This document shows, piece after piece, positions 8,913 through 17,733 of a stretch of 64,000 nucleotides of DNA. This DNA comes from Nevskia sp. (GTDB lineage Bacteria; Pseudomonadota; Gammaproteobacteria; Nevskiales; Nevskiaceae): assembly GCF_021732705.1 (NCBI RefSeq), contig NZ_JAKFUM010000008.1, positions 186,001 to 250,000 of the forward strand. Reading direction: 5' to 3'. Made by a program: the position numbers and the translations under genes. Within the stretch, counting starts at the first letter, position 1. Every line of letters starts with the position of its first letter. The notes under the pieces were generated by a model. The model was not told where the DNA came from, ran no database searches, and was given only the letters and a program-made list of their open reading frames with translations.

Positions 8913-10481
8913 TCACGGCTTGCCCGCCGCCCGCTTCGGCGCCGGAATCGCACCCAGGATTTCCTGCGCGAGCCGTTCGTATTCGCCGCCGAAGTGGTGG
9001 CCGCCGGGCATCTTGACCTGCTTGATGCCGGGCGCGACGAGGTCCGGGCAGATCGATTCGTCGTCCTTCTCGCCGTAGACGCACAGCAGCGGCGGGTTGC
9101 CGGCCGGGGCCAGCAGCTTGGCGATTTCCGGGCGGGTCTGCAGGCCGCCGTCGGTGGCGTCGACCCAGTTGGTCAGGTGGAATTCGAACTGCGCGCGTTC
9201 GGCCAGGCCGAGCAGCGCGGCCAGCGCGATGCCGTTGCGGCTGGCGATCGGCAACTTGTTCAGCGCCGCCGGCATCACGTCCGCGCCCTGCGAGTAGCCG
9301 ATCAGCAGCACCCGCTCGCGGTTCAGCGCGCGGCGGTAGTGCTTCATGATCCGGTCGAGATCGGCGGCGAAGCCTTCCGGTGTGCGCGCGGTCCAGAAGT
9401 AGCGCAGCGAATCGACGCCGATCACCGGCATGCCGTCGGCCGACAGGTGCGCGGCCAGTTCCTCGTCGATGCCGGCCCAGCCGCCGTCGCCGGAGACCAG
9501 GATCGCGAACACGTCCGGGTTGTTGCCGGCGGTGGTCGCGGGCACTTCGATCACCGGCAGGCCGGTCAGGCTGGTCGGCGGCGGCGGCACGCTGGCCTTG
9601 GCCTGCGCGGCCACCATCTTGTCGTAGGCGTTGCGATAGGTCGGCAGCCAGTTTTCCGGAGCCGAGAACGCGTGGCCGACCTTCGGCAGCAAGGTGCTGC
9701 CGGCATTGCCGGTGGCGGCGGCGAACTTGGCGATGGCCGAGGCATCGCAAACCTGGTCGATCTCGCCGTGCAGGGTCAGCCACGGCGCGGTCAGCGTCTT
9801 CGCCGGCAGGAAGTCGACGCCGTTGTTGTCGTCGCGCTTGCTGAACCGGGCGCCGTTGCCCGGACACAGCGGCTTGCTCAGGTTCAGGTCCGGGCAGAAC
9901 GCGGTGGTCAGCGCGCCGGAGAAGGCACCGGCCGGGGCCTGCGCCAGCACGCCATAGGCCAGCGCGGCTCCGGCGGAGTGACCGACGAGGATCGGCGGCA
10001 GGTAGGTCGGCAGGTGGTAGTAGGCCTGCACGAAGTGACTCAGGTTTTCCAGATCGCCGTCCGGAAACACGCAGTCGCCGCCGTCCTTTTCGAGCACGGT
10101 CAACAGCTTGGGCGTGTCGATGGCGGCCACCATGGCGCCGTCGGCGACCAGCGCGTTGACCATGGCGACGACACCGCCCTTGTCGCGCGTGGCCCAGCCG
10201 CCTTCGCCGGACAGGAACAGCACGAAGGATTTCGGCGTGCCGCCCGGCAGGTAGACATCAAACTGGTCGAAGCGGCCGTGACTGATGCGATCGGTGCGCG
10301 GTTCGGCCGGCAGCTGGCCGGCCGGGGCGCTGGCAGCGGCGGCCGGAACTGCCGCTGCGGCAGCGGCCGGTGCCGGCACGGCTTTCGGCGTGGTGGCGCC
10401 AGCGGCGAGCGACGGCAGCGAAATCGACAGGGCGGCGGCCGATGCCGCGAAGACAGCCAGTGAGGCGAATGTGGTTTTCAT
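8913..10481 (-). CDS. acvB: AcvB/VirJ-family lipid hydrolase
   Basis: AcvB proteins are periplasmic hydrolases that remove lysine from lysyl-phosphatidylglycerol, opposing MprF. The 522-residue protein has a signal peptide (MKTTFASLAVFAASAAALSISLPSLAAGA) and an Ala/Pro linker. Two alpha/beta-hydrolase-like halves follow: the first with FLSGEGGW and VGHSAGAALAYG, the second (VirJ domain) with LVSGDGGWAG, nucleophile motif GYSQGADV and final GGHHFGG. The ATG at 10481 has GGAAG upstream and overlaps the mprF stop in ATGA, so the pair is translationally coupled. Gene neighbourhood and domain layout agree with the known mprF-acvB pairs. Confidence 0.88.
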   Translation of the reverse strand: MKTTFASLAVFAASAAALSISLPSLAAGATTPKAVPAPAAAAAAVPAAAASAPAGQLPAEPRTDRISHGRFDQFDVYLPGGTPKSFVLFLSGEGGWATRDKGGVVAMVNALVADGAMVAAIDTPKLLTVLEKDGGDCVFPDGDLENLSHFVQAYYHLPTYLPPILVGHSAGAALAYGVLAQAPAGAFSGALTTAFCPDLNLSKPLCPGNGARFSKRDDNNGVDFLPAKTLTAPWLTLHGEIDQVCDASAIAKFAAATGNAGSTLLPKVGHAFSAPENWLPTYRNAYDKMVAAQAKASVPPPPTSLTGLPVIEVPATTAGNNPDVFAILVSGDGGWAGIDEELAAHLSADGMPVIGVDSLRYFWTARTPEGFAADLDRIMKHYRRALNRERVLLIGYSQGADVMPAALNKLPIASRNGIALAALLGLAERAQFEFHLTNWVDATDGGLQTRPEIAKLLAPAGNPPLLCVYGEKDDESICPDLVAPGIKQVKMPGGHHFGGEYERLAQEILGAIPAPKRAAGKP

Positions 10482-13054
10482 GACTTCCAGATGACTTCCT
10501 TCACGCCGCCGGCGATCAGCGCGGCGGTGTCCAGCAGAATTCGGGGCAGCACCAGACCGCCGGGCGAGGCCAGATACCGCGGCCGCCACTCAGGCTGGAA
10601 CTTGTCCTTGTATCGACGCAGGCCGTTGAAGTTGTAGAACGGCTCGCCATAGCGATGCACGATGCGGCCGAGCTTGTGCCAGAACGGTGCCAGCGGGTGG
10701 TTTTCAAGGCCGGCCAGCGGCGCCATGCCGAGGTTGAACCACTGGTAACCCTGGGCCTTGCCCCACAGCATCAGTTCGATGAACAGGTAGTCCATGACGC
10801 CGCGCGGGGCATCGCTGGCGTGGCGCATCAGGTCGATCGACAGTTCCTCGCGGCCGTTGCCGAGCCACAGGTTGGCGAACGCCACGATCTTGCCTTCGCG
10901 CAGCACGCAGGCGCAGTGGAAGCGGCGCAGGTAGTCGAGATCGAAGCGGCCGACCGAAAAACCCTTTTCCGCCGCGGACTTGCCGAGCAGCCAGTCGTCC
11001 GAGATGGTGCGCAGCTCGTCGAGCCGGCCTTCGACTTCCTGCGGCGTCAGCACGACGAAGCTGGCGCCCTCGCGGATCGGCCGGCGGTGCTCGTTGCGCA
11101 GGCTCTGGCGCTTCGAGCCTTCGAGCGAGAACGTGGCCAGCCGCACCCGCGCTTCCTCGCCGAGCTTGGCAAGCGACAGGCCGAGGTCGAGGTAGAACGG
11201 CAGCTGGTCCGACGACACCTGATAGAACACCGGCCAGCAGGCGCTGCGATCGGCCAATTCGCGAAAGGCCCAGCCCAGCGCTTCGAACTTGGCCGGGTTG
11301 CCAGTCGGATCGCCGAGTGCCACGAGGCTGCGGCCGGACCGCTGGTACATGATGAAAGCGTCGCCGTCCGGGTGGAACAGCAGCTGCTTGTCGCCGAGCA
11401 GCGCGAGGTTGGCCATGGTGCCGCCGCTGTTCGCGACGATGGCGGCGGCGCGGTCGAGCGAGGCGGCATCCGGCAGCGCCGGTTCCGGCCGCACCGGGCT
11501 CAGCAGCCGCCACAGCATGAAGCCGGCCAGCACCATCGCCGAAACGAACGCCGCGCGGGCGAGACGCGAGGCCTGATCGTCGAACGCGTACTGCCACCAC
11601 AGCTCGCGGCTGAACGAGTGATCGCCGTACGACAGCATCGATACCCAGAACGCGAACGCCACGACCGACAACGTGGCGAACAGCCACAGCCGGGAATCGC
11701 GGACATCGAGCAGCGAAGCGCGGCGGTAGAAGCGTTCGCGCGAGGCGATCAGCATCATCGCGATGATCGTCAGCAGGATCGCTTCCTCGTAGTCGAGGCC
11801 TTTCAGCAGCGAGGCGACGATGCCGGCGGCGAGCAGGCCCAAGGTCAGCCACCAGGCGCCATCGAGACGCTGATACAGGCCGCGGGCGAGGATCAGCAGG
11901 GCGACGCCGATCGCGCTGCCGACCAGATGCGAAACCTCCAGCACTTCCAGCGGCAGGATCTCGGCCAGCCATTCCAGACGGCTGCCGATCGCGGGCGTCG
12001 CACCCGACAGCAACAGCACGGTGCCGGCGAGGAAGGTGGTGGTGGCCAGCACCGGCGGGCCAAGCCGCTCGATGGCGTCCTGAAAGCGGCTGCCGTATTT
12101 CGCAATCCAAGCGCGCTGCGCCAGCGCCGTGCGCGCGCCGAGCAGCGCCAGCGCCACCACGAACGGCAGCAGGTAATAGATGACGCGATACAGCAGCACC
12201 GCGCCGAGCACGCCTTCGGCCGGCGCGCCGGGCAGCAGCAGGATCAGCACCGTCTCGAACACGCCGAGTCCGCCCGGCACATTGCTGACGGTGCCGGCGT
12301 AGATCGCCAGCACGAAAACGCCGGCGAAGCCCGGGTAGTCCAGGGTCACCGAGGTCGGCAGGAGGACATACAGCGTGGCGGCGGCGAAGCACAGATCGAC
12401 GCTGGCCACAGCGATCTGGCCCAGGGTCAGCGGCAGGCCGGGCAGGCTGAACTCGCGGCCGCGCCAGACCAGCGGCTTCTTGCGCAGACCGTTCAGCGCG
12501 AGATAGGCGATGACCGCCGCCAGCAGCACGCCGCCGAGCAGGTGCACCTCGTTCAGCGGCAGGTGCAACACGCGGCCGGCGCTGTCCGACGCCGCCAGCA
12601 GCGAAAGCCCCAGCAGCGTCGCCACGCCCAGCGCGAACGCCACCGACACCAGCGCGATGACGCCAGCCACCTTCAGCCCCGGCACGCCGGCCGCGGTGTA
12701 GTCGCGATAGCGGATCGAACCGCCGGACACGGTCTGGAAGCCGACGCTGTGGCCGATGCCGAAGGCGATGAACGAGGTCGGCACCACCTGCTTCCACGGC
12801 AGCGGGTGGCCGACGCCGCGCAGCGCCAGCCAGTCGTACAAGGTCAGCAGGCCGTAGCTGGTGCCGCAGAACAGCAGGGCTTCGACGATCCGCAGCCGCG
12901 GCATCGCCGCCAGGTGGGCCAGCACCTCATCGACATTCAATTCGGCGAGGTTGCGACGCAGTGCCCAGATCGCCACGGCCAGCAGGCCCACGGTCAGCAC
13001 CACCGCGAGCACGCGGCGACGATCGGCGAAAAAGGACGTGAAACGGGAGGGCAT
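10478..13054 (-). CDS. mprF: Lysyl/aminoacyl-phosphatidylglycerol synthase-flippase
   Basis: MprF transfers an aminoacyl group from tRNA to phosphatidylglycerol and flips the product to the outer leaflet, lowering surface charge. The N-terminal two-thirds is a multi-helix flippase domain (for example IRYRDYTAAGVPGLKVAGVIALVS split over helices 4-5, GTVSNVPGGLGVFE). The C-terminal DUF2156 synthase domain contains FYQVSSDQLPFYLDLG and FSLEGSKRQSLRNEHRR. I prefer MPSRFTSF at 13054 because the earlier ATG at 13081 overlaps a good -10 box (TACAAT, 13085-13080); neither has a strong ribosome site. The last four bases overlap acvB. Confidence 0.92.
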   Translation of the reverse strand: MPSRFTSFFADRRRVLAVVLTVGLLAVAIWALRRNLAELNVDEVLAHLAAMPRLRIVEALLFCGTSYGLLTLYDWLALRGVGHPLPWKQVVPTSFIAFGIGHSVGFQTVSGGSIRYRDYTAAGVPGLKVAGVIALVSVAFALGVATLLGLSLLAASDSAGRVLHLPLNEVHLLGGVLLAAVIAYLALNGLRKKPLVWRGREFSLPGLPLTLGQIAVASVDLCFAAATLYVLLPTSVTLDYPGFAGVFVLAIYAGTVSNVPGGLGVFETVLILLLPGAPAEGVLGAVLLYRVIYYLLPFVVALALLGARTALAQRAWIAKYGSRFQDAIERLGPPVLATTTFLAGTVLLLSGATPAIGSRLEWLAEILPLEVLEVSHLVGSAIGVALLILARGLYQRLDGAWWLTLGLLAAGIVASLLKGLDYEEAILLTIIAMMLIASRERFYRRASLLDVRDSRLWLFATLSVVAFAFWVSMLSYGDHSFSRELWWQYAFDDQASRLARAAFVSAMVLAGFMLWRLLSPVRPEPALPDAASLDRAAAIVANSGGTMANLALLGDKQLLFHPDGDAFIMYQRSGRSLVALGDPTGNPAKFEALGWAFRELADRSACWPVFYQVSSDQLPFYLDLGLSLAKLGEEARVRLATFSLEGSKRQSLRNEHRRPIREGASFVVLTPQEVEGRLDELRTISDDWLLGKSAAEKGFSVGRFDLDYLRRFHCACVLREGKIVAFANLWLGNGREELSIDLMRHASDAPRGVMDYLFIELMLWGKAQGYQWFNLGMAPLAGLENHPLAPFWHKLGRIVHRYGEPFYNFNGLRRYKDKFQPEWRPRYLASPGGLVLPRILLDTAALIAGGVKEVIWKS

Positions 13055-13079
13055 GGCCGTCAGACAGCGGAGAACCGTC

Positions 13080-13085
13080 ATTGTA
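13080..13085 (-). promoter_or_regulatory. Candidate -10 box for mprF
   Basis: Read on the minus strand this is TACAAT, one mismatch from the sigma-70 -10 consensus, 26 bases before the ATG at 13054. A weak CTGACG element sits 15 bases upstream. It would give a leader of about 20 bases and argues against starting at 13081. Confidence 0.35.
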
Positions 13086-13212
13086 CTGCGCAGCCCGCCG
13101 CGTCAGATGGCCGCCAGATGAACGCCGAACGGCCGTTTTGGGGCAAATGCTGCACTGCAAGATGGCATACTCGACGCTGACGCCGCTTTCACGTCGCCTC
13201 GTCGTTGCGAGC

Positions 13213-14730
13213 ATGTACAAGAAGCTGATCGCCAGCCGCCTGCGGGATCTCGAGCAGGCGATGACCTATGCCGAATGGCGCGACATCGCGACGGAACTCG
13301 ATCGTCTTGAAGGCGCGGACGCCTGGAAACAGGACGAGATGAGCGATGACTACGATTATCTGCTGATCAAGGAACGGCTGAACACGCTGCGCGAACTGCG
13401 CAAGTCCGGCGAAGTGCGCCAATTGGTGTTCCAGCTCGCCGAGGGCCTGCACGGCAATCTCGGCAACGTCGCCGACCCGGTGCTGTATTCATACGCCCGC
13501 GTCGGCACCAAGAAGCTGGTGCAGGACTACATCGAGGAGTCGGTGCGCTGCCTCGACTACGTCTGCGTCGGCGATTTCCCGGATTTCAGCGCCGACGAGA
13601 AGATCCTGTTCTTCAAGCGCACCGGCACCAGCTTCGGCCGCTCGGCGCTGCTGCTGTCCGGCGGTGCCACGCTCGGCATGTTCCACCTCGGCGTGATCAA
13701 GGCGATGTTCGAGCAGAACGTGCTGCCGCGCGTGATTTCCGGCTCGTCAGCCGGCGCGATCATCGCCAGCATGGTCGGCACCCGCACCGACGAGGAACTG
13801 CCGGCGATCTTCGAGCCGGAATCCTTGAGCCTGCAGGCATTCCAGACCGTCAGCCTGCGCCAGGTGCTGTCCGGCCGGGCGCTGATGGACCCGTCGCAGC
13901 TGCAGGCCTGCCTCGAACGCAACATCCACCCGGGCAGCTTCATCCAGGCCTTCGAGCGCACCCGCCGCATCCTCGGCGTCACCGTGTCGCCGGCCGAGGC
14001 ACACCAGTCCGCGCGCCTGCTGAACTACCTGACGGCGCCGAACGTCACCATCCAGTCGTCGGTGCTGGCCTCGTGCGCGGTGCCCGGCGTGTTTCCGCCG
14101 GTGATGCTCGATTCGCTCGATTTCGACGGCGTGAAGCACCCGTACATGCGCTCCAAGCGCTGGGTCGACGGCTCGATCGCGAACGACCTGCCGATGCTGC
14201 GCCTCGCACGCCTGCACAACGTCAACCACTACATCGTCAGCCAGACCAATCCGCACGTGGTGCCGTTCATGCGCGAAGTGAACCCGCGCCGGCGCTCGGT
14301 CAGCGATGCCGTGCAGCAGTTCGCCACCGCCGCCAGCCGCGACGTGCTGAAGCTGACCCGCAGCTATGTCGGCGCCAACGCGCCGGGTAGGATCGTCGAC
14401 ATGCTCAACGACGTGCTGCAGCAGCGCTACAGCGGCGACATCAGCGTGTTCCCGAAGCAGTCGCCGACCCAGCTGATGCGGATGTTCTCGAACCCGTCGG
14501 CCGCGGCGATCGCCAACTTCATCCGCGACGGCGAACGCGCCACCTGGCCGAAGCTCGAACGCATCCGCCTGCAGACACGCATTTCCCGGGCGTTCGAGGA
14601 CTGCCTGTTCTGGCTCAAGGAACAGGGCGCGATGCGTGCCCACGACGGCCGACGGCCGCGCCGCGCGCGCCCGGGCGACCGGCTCAAGCTCGCCGTCAGC
14701 GACGGCCGCCGCACCGGCGAGCCGGGCTAG
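13213..14730 (+). CDS. Patatin-like phospholipase with DUF3336 N-terminal domain
   Basis: This is an acyl hydrolase with a Ser-Asp dyad. The N-terminal 150 residues match the DUF3336 region found ahead of patatin domains in yeast triacylglycerol lipases and bacterial homologues. The patatin core shows the oxyanion motif SGGATLGMFHLG, the nucleophile elbow GSSAG with Ser179, and the WVDGSIANDLPM motif with Asp319. A basic C-terminus (RRPRRARPGDR) could contact membrane phosphate. The ATG at 13213 is chosen because conserved sequence begins there; an ATG at 13162 is possible. It diverges from mprF, so both flanks concern membrane lipid. Confidence 0.88.
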   Translation: MYKKLIASRLRDLEQAMTYAEWRDIATELDRLEGADAWKQDEMSDDYDYLLIKERLNTLRELRKSGEVRQLVFQLAEGLHGNLGNVADPVLYSYARVGTKKLVQDYIEESVRCLDYVCVGDFPDFSADEKILFFKRTGTSFGRSALLLSGGATLGMFHLGVIKAMFEQNVLPRVISGSSAGAIIASMVGTRTDEELPAIFEPESLSLQAFQTVSLRQVLSGRALMDPSQLQACLERNIHPGSFIQAFERTRRILGVTVSPAEAHQSARLLNYLTAPNVTIQSSVLASCAVPGVFPPVMLDSLDFDGVKHPYMRSKRWVDGSIANDLPMLRLARLHNVNHYIVSQTNPHVVPFMREVNPRRRSVSDAVQQFATAASRDVLKLTRSYVGANAPGRIVDMLNDVLQQRYSGDISVFPKQSPTQLMRMFSNPSAAAIANFIRDGERATWPKLERIRLQTRISRAFEDCLFWLKEQGAMRAHDGRRPRRARPGDRLKLAVSDGRRTGEPG

Positions 14731-14758
14731 GCGGACGGCCGGCTTCGCCGCAGGCGCC

Positions 14759-15520
14759 ATGCACTGGAACGACGAGCGGCTGGCGGCGCTGCCGATCGAC
14801 CAGGGCTTTCGCCTGCGCGGCGCGCAGGTCACCCGGATCGAAGCGCTGACCGACGGCGCGTTCGCGCTGGCGCTGACCTTCCTGGTCATCGTGCAGCAGG
14901 AAATCCCGAAGGATTTCAGCGATCTGATGCTGGCCTTCCGGCAGACGCCGGTGTTCGCCGCGAGCTTCTCGATCCTGATCCTGTTCTGGTCCGCGCACGT
15001 CCGCTGGAGCCGCCGCTACGGGCTGGAAGACGGCCCCGCCGTCGCGCTCAGCGCGCTGCTGATCTTCACCATGCTGGTCTTCGTCTACCCGCTGAAGATC
15101 GTGTTCGGCGCGTTCTTCAGCTCGCTGACCGGCGGCTGGGTGCCGGGCGCCACACGTTTCCAAAGCCACGAGCAGCTGCAGACGCTGTTCATCATCTACG
15201 GCGCCGGCTTCGTGCTGATGCAGGCGACGCTCGTCGGCCTGTACGCCGACGCCGCCCGCCGCGCCGACGCGCTGCGGCTGAACGCGCTCGAACGCTTCGA
15301 CACCCGCGCCGACGCCCGTGGCCATGCCCTGAGCCTCGGCATCGCGGCCTTCGCCACGCTGCTGGCGCTGCTGCTGCCGGCGCGCTGGTCACCGTGGTCC
15401 GGCTACAGCTACGGGCTGTTCGCGGTGCTGAAGCCGTGGTACTGGCAGCGTGTGCTGAATCGCCGCGCCGCATTGCAAGCCTCTGAATCACAAGCGACTT
15501 CCGCTGAACTGCCACCATGA
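14759..15520 (+). CDS. TMEM175-family putative potassium channel
   Basis: The 253-residue membrane protein carries the family signature near its start, RIEALTDGAFALALTFLVI, corresponding to the (R/K)xxxFSDGVFAIAxTL helix of bacterial TMEM175. Further helices include FAASFSILILFWSAHVRW, AVALSALLIFTMLVFVYPL, and a pair near residues 185-225. Bacterial members are K+-permeable tetramers with one six-helix repeat. The Phe in the usual FSDG is Leu here (LTDG), so selectivity may differ. Its stop overlaps the next start in ATGA, coupling it to the SRPBCC-SDR gene. Confidence 0.75.
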   Translation: MHWNDERLAALPIDQGFRLRGAQVTRIEALTDGAFALALTFLVIVQQEIPKDFSDLMLAFRQTPVFAASFSILILFWSAHVRWSRRYGLEDGPAVALSALLIFTMLVFVYPLKIVFGAFFSSLTGGWVPGATRFQSHEQLQTLFIIYGAGFVLMQATLVGLYADAARRADALRLNALERFDTRADARGHALSLGIAAFATLLALLLPARWSPWSGYSYGLFAVLKPWYWQRVLNRRAALQASESQATSAELPP

Positions 15521-16938
15521 TCCGACTGCAGGAAACGCTGACTTCGCCGCGCTCGCCGAGCGAATGCTTCCGCTACGCCGCCGACTTCCGCCAGCTCACC
15601 GGCTGGGACCCGACCGCCGTCCGGGCAACGAAGACCACGCCCGGGCCGGTCGGCCTCGGCACCGTGTTCGAGATCGCGGTGCGCTTCGGCCCGCGCGTGC
15701 TGCCGATGCGTTACGAGGTGACCGGCTGGCGGCCGCCGCATCAGGTCGTGCTTCGGGGCGAGGGCGAGACCGTGATCGCTACCGACACCATCCGCTTCTC
15801 GCCACGTCCGGCGCGCGACGGCGGCGGCACCGACCTCGTCTACACCGCCGATCTCGAACTGAAAGGCGGCGGTGCCTGGCTGGACCGCGTGGTGCGCCCG
15901 ATCGCCGTGATCAACGGCCGCCGCGCGATCAACGGCCTGCGTCGGCAACTGGCGGCCGAGCCGCCGGTCGTCACGCGCTCGTGGTCGCGCGATCTGGCCG
16001 ACCGCCTGCTGCTGCCCGGTGCGGCAAAGTTCACCCGACAAGGTTTTGCCCACGCCCGGCTGCCGGCGATCACGACCGATGCCAGCGACCGCACGATCGT
16101 GGTCACCGGCGCCACCAGCGGCATCGGCCTCAGTGCCGCGACCACGCTGGCGCGGCTCGGTGCCCGCGTGGTGCTGGTCGGCCGCGATGGCGCGAAGCTG
16201 CAGGCGCTGCGCGACACGCTGATCGCCGATGCCGGCCATGACCGGATCGCCGTGCAGATCGCCGATCTGGCGCTGCAGTCCGAAGTCCGGGCACTGGCCG
16301 CGCGGCTCATCGCCAGCGAGCCGCGGATCGACGCGCTGATCAACAACGCCGGCGCGCTGTACGGCGAACGGGCGCTGACCGCCGAAGGCCGCGAGCGCAG
16401 CGTGGCGATCAACCTGCTGGCCCCGTACACGCTGACCCGGGCGCTGCTGCCGCGGCTGACGGCGTCCGGCACGGCGACGCAGCCGGCACGGGTGGTCAAT
16501 GTCTCGTCCGGCGGGCAGTATCTGCAGGCGCTGGATGTCGACGATCTGGATTACGCCAAGGCGCCGTACGACGGCACCAAGGCCTACGCGCAGGCCAAGC
16601 GCGCGCTGGTGGCGCTGAGCCGGCAGTGGAACGACGACTGGCAGGCGCGCCACGTGCGGGTCGATGCCATGCATCCGGGCTGGGTCGACACGCCGGGTGT
16701 CGAAACGTCGCTGCCCGGCTTCCACCGGACCATGCGGCGCTTCCTGCGCACCCCGGAACAGGGTGCCGACAGCATCGTCTGGCTGGCGCTCGCCGATGCG
16801 GCGGTGCCGGGCGGGCAGTTCTGGCTGGATCGGCAGCCGCACGTCACTGATGTGATCCCGGGCACAGTCGTGCACCGGAACACGTTGAAGATGCTGGCCG
16901 AACGGCTGGATTCGGTCAGCGAAACCGGCATCGCCTGA
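15517..16938 (+). CDS. SRPBCC (START-like) domain fused to short-chain dehydrogenase
   Basis: The 473-residue protein joins two modules. Residues 1-150 form an SRPBCC lipid- or ligand-binding domain (typical LTSPRSPSECFRYAADFRQLTGWDP opening with late VVRPIAVINGRRAINGLRR helix). From about 190 there is a classical SDR: TGATSGIG cofactor loop, INNAG, VNVSSGG and the active-site Tyr-Lys in AYAQAKRA, resembling DHRS12-type reductases. The fusion suggests that a hydrophobic substrate is held by the first domain and reduced or oxidised by the second. Fatty, sterol or polyketide-like substrates are all possible. It is coupled to the TMEM175 gene by ATGA overlap. Confidence 0.85.
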   Translation: MIRLQETLTSPRSPSECFRYAADFRQLTGWDPTAVRATKTTPGPVGLGTVFEIAVRFGPRVLPMRYEVTGWRPPHQVVLRGEGETVIATDTIRFSPRPARDGGGTDLVYTADLELKGGGAWLDRVVRPIAVINGRRAINGLRRQLAAEPPVVTRSWSRDLADRLLLPGAAKFTRQGFAHARLPAITTDASDRTIVVTGATSGIGLSAATTLARLGARVVLVGRDGAKLQALRDTLIADAGHDRIAVQIADLALQSEVRALAARLIASEPRIDALINNAGALYGERALTAEGRERSVAINLLAPYTLTRALLPRLTASGTATQPARVVNVSSGGQYLQALDVDDLDYAKAPYDGTKAYAQAKRALVALSRQWNDDWQARHVRVDAMHPGWVDTPGVETSLPGFHRTMRRFLRTPEQGADSIVWLALADAAVPGGQFWLDRQPHVTDVIPGTVVHRNTLKMLAERLDSVSETGIA

Positions 16939-16961
16939 AGTATTCTCGGAACACCTTCGAC

Positions 16962-16975
16962 CAAAACGGATTTTG
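16962..16975. promoter_or_regulatory. Possible autoregulatory operator of the TetR gene
   Basis: CAAAA-CGGA-TTTTG is a perfect 5-bp inverted repeat immediately before the TetR-family start. TATTCT at 16940 could be a -10 box. TetR proteins often bind such palindromes at their own promoters. The assignment rests on position only. Confidence 0.3.
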
Positions 16976-16987
16976 ACCGTGCAGACC

Positions 16988-17590
16988 ATGACCAAAGAAA
17001 GAGAACTGGTGCCGGTGACGGCGCGGGGCGAAGCGACGCGGCGCAAGCTGCTGTCCGCGGCGGAGATCGAGATTGGCGAAAAGGGCTTCCATGTCGCCTC
17101 GATCAGCTCGATCACGACGCGCGCCGACGTCGGCCAGGGCACGTTCTACCTGTACTTCCATTCGAAGGACGAGATTTTCCTGACCCTCGTCCGCGACATC
17201 GGCCGCCGCCTGCGCAAGCACATGGCCCAGGCGATCGACGGCATCGACGATCGTCTCGCGGCCGAGCGTCGCGCGCTGGAGGCGTTCTTCGAGTTCGCGC
17301 AGGCGCATCCGGGCCTCTATCGCATCGTGCAGGAGTCGCAGTTCGTCGACGACGCGATCTTCCGCGAATACTACGAGCGGCTCGCCGCCGGCTACGCCGA
17401 GGATCTGGACGAGGCCACGGCCAAGGGCCAGTTGTCGGCCGGTGATTCGGTGGCGCGGGCCTGGTCGATCATGGGCATCGGCCACTTCATCGGCATGCGC
17501 TGGTGCCTGTGGCAGGGCCGCGTGCCCGATGCCGCCATGATCGACAGCCTGATGGACTTCATCAGCCACGGCATCGCGCCGAAGCGCTGA
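16988..17590 (+). CDS. TetR/AcrR family transcriptional regulator
   Basis: The 200-residue protein starts with a TetR helix-turn-helix (TRRKLLSAAEIEIGEKGFHVASISSI split across helices 1-2, then ADVGQGTFYLYFHSKDEIF). The C-terminal ligand domain is helical, with HPGLYRIVQESQFVDD resembling regulators of fatty-acid metabolism. TTG at 16973 and GTG at 16979 are alternative starts; ATG is preferred but has no strong ribosome site. It stands between the SRPBCC-SDR gene and the acyl-CoA ligase operon on the same strand, so it is the obvious candidate regulator for the lipid genes, perhaps responding to an acyl-CoA. Confidence 0.88.
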   Translation: MTKERELVPVTARGEATRRKLLSAAEIEIGEKGFHVASISSITTRADVGQGTFYLYFHSKDEIFLTLVRDIGRRLRKHMAQAIDGIDDRLAAERRALEAFFEFAQAHPGLYRIVQESQFVDDAIFREYYERLAAGYAEDLDEATAKGQLSAGDSVARAWSIMGIGHFIGMRWCLWQGRVPDAAMIDSLMDFISHGIAPKR

Positions 17591-17733
17591 ACCGGGCCCA
17601 GCCGAACCGCCCGCCATCACGTCCGACCGGGCCTGAACGCATTCGCTTGCCGACCGACCCTGCGCTTCCGGTACAGTGGAGCGGCCGCTAGCGGGTCGCC
17701 TTCGCGATCCCCGGCCCGCCCACCCTACGTTCT

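Noticed and set aside
10655..13180. 841-codon open frame on the plus strand, rich in Gln, Arg and Ala
   Set aside because: It lies entirely opposite mprF, has no domain or motif, and shows the composition produced by the complementary strand of GC-rich coding sequence. Similar antisense frames at 254-2281, 2248-4257, 27145-29088 and 59802-61694 were dropped for the same reason.
17647..17677. Sigma-70 promoter (TTGCCG and TACAGT) before the acyl-CoA ligase
   Set aside because: The spacer is 19 bases and the match is modest; not enough to call.
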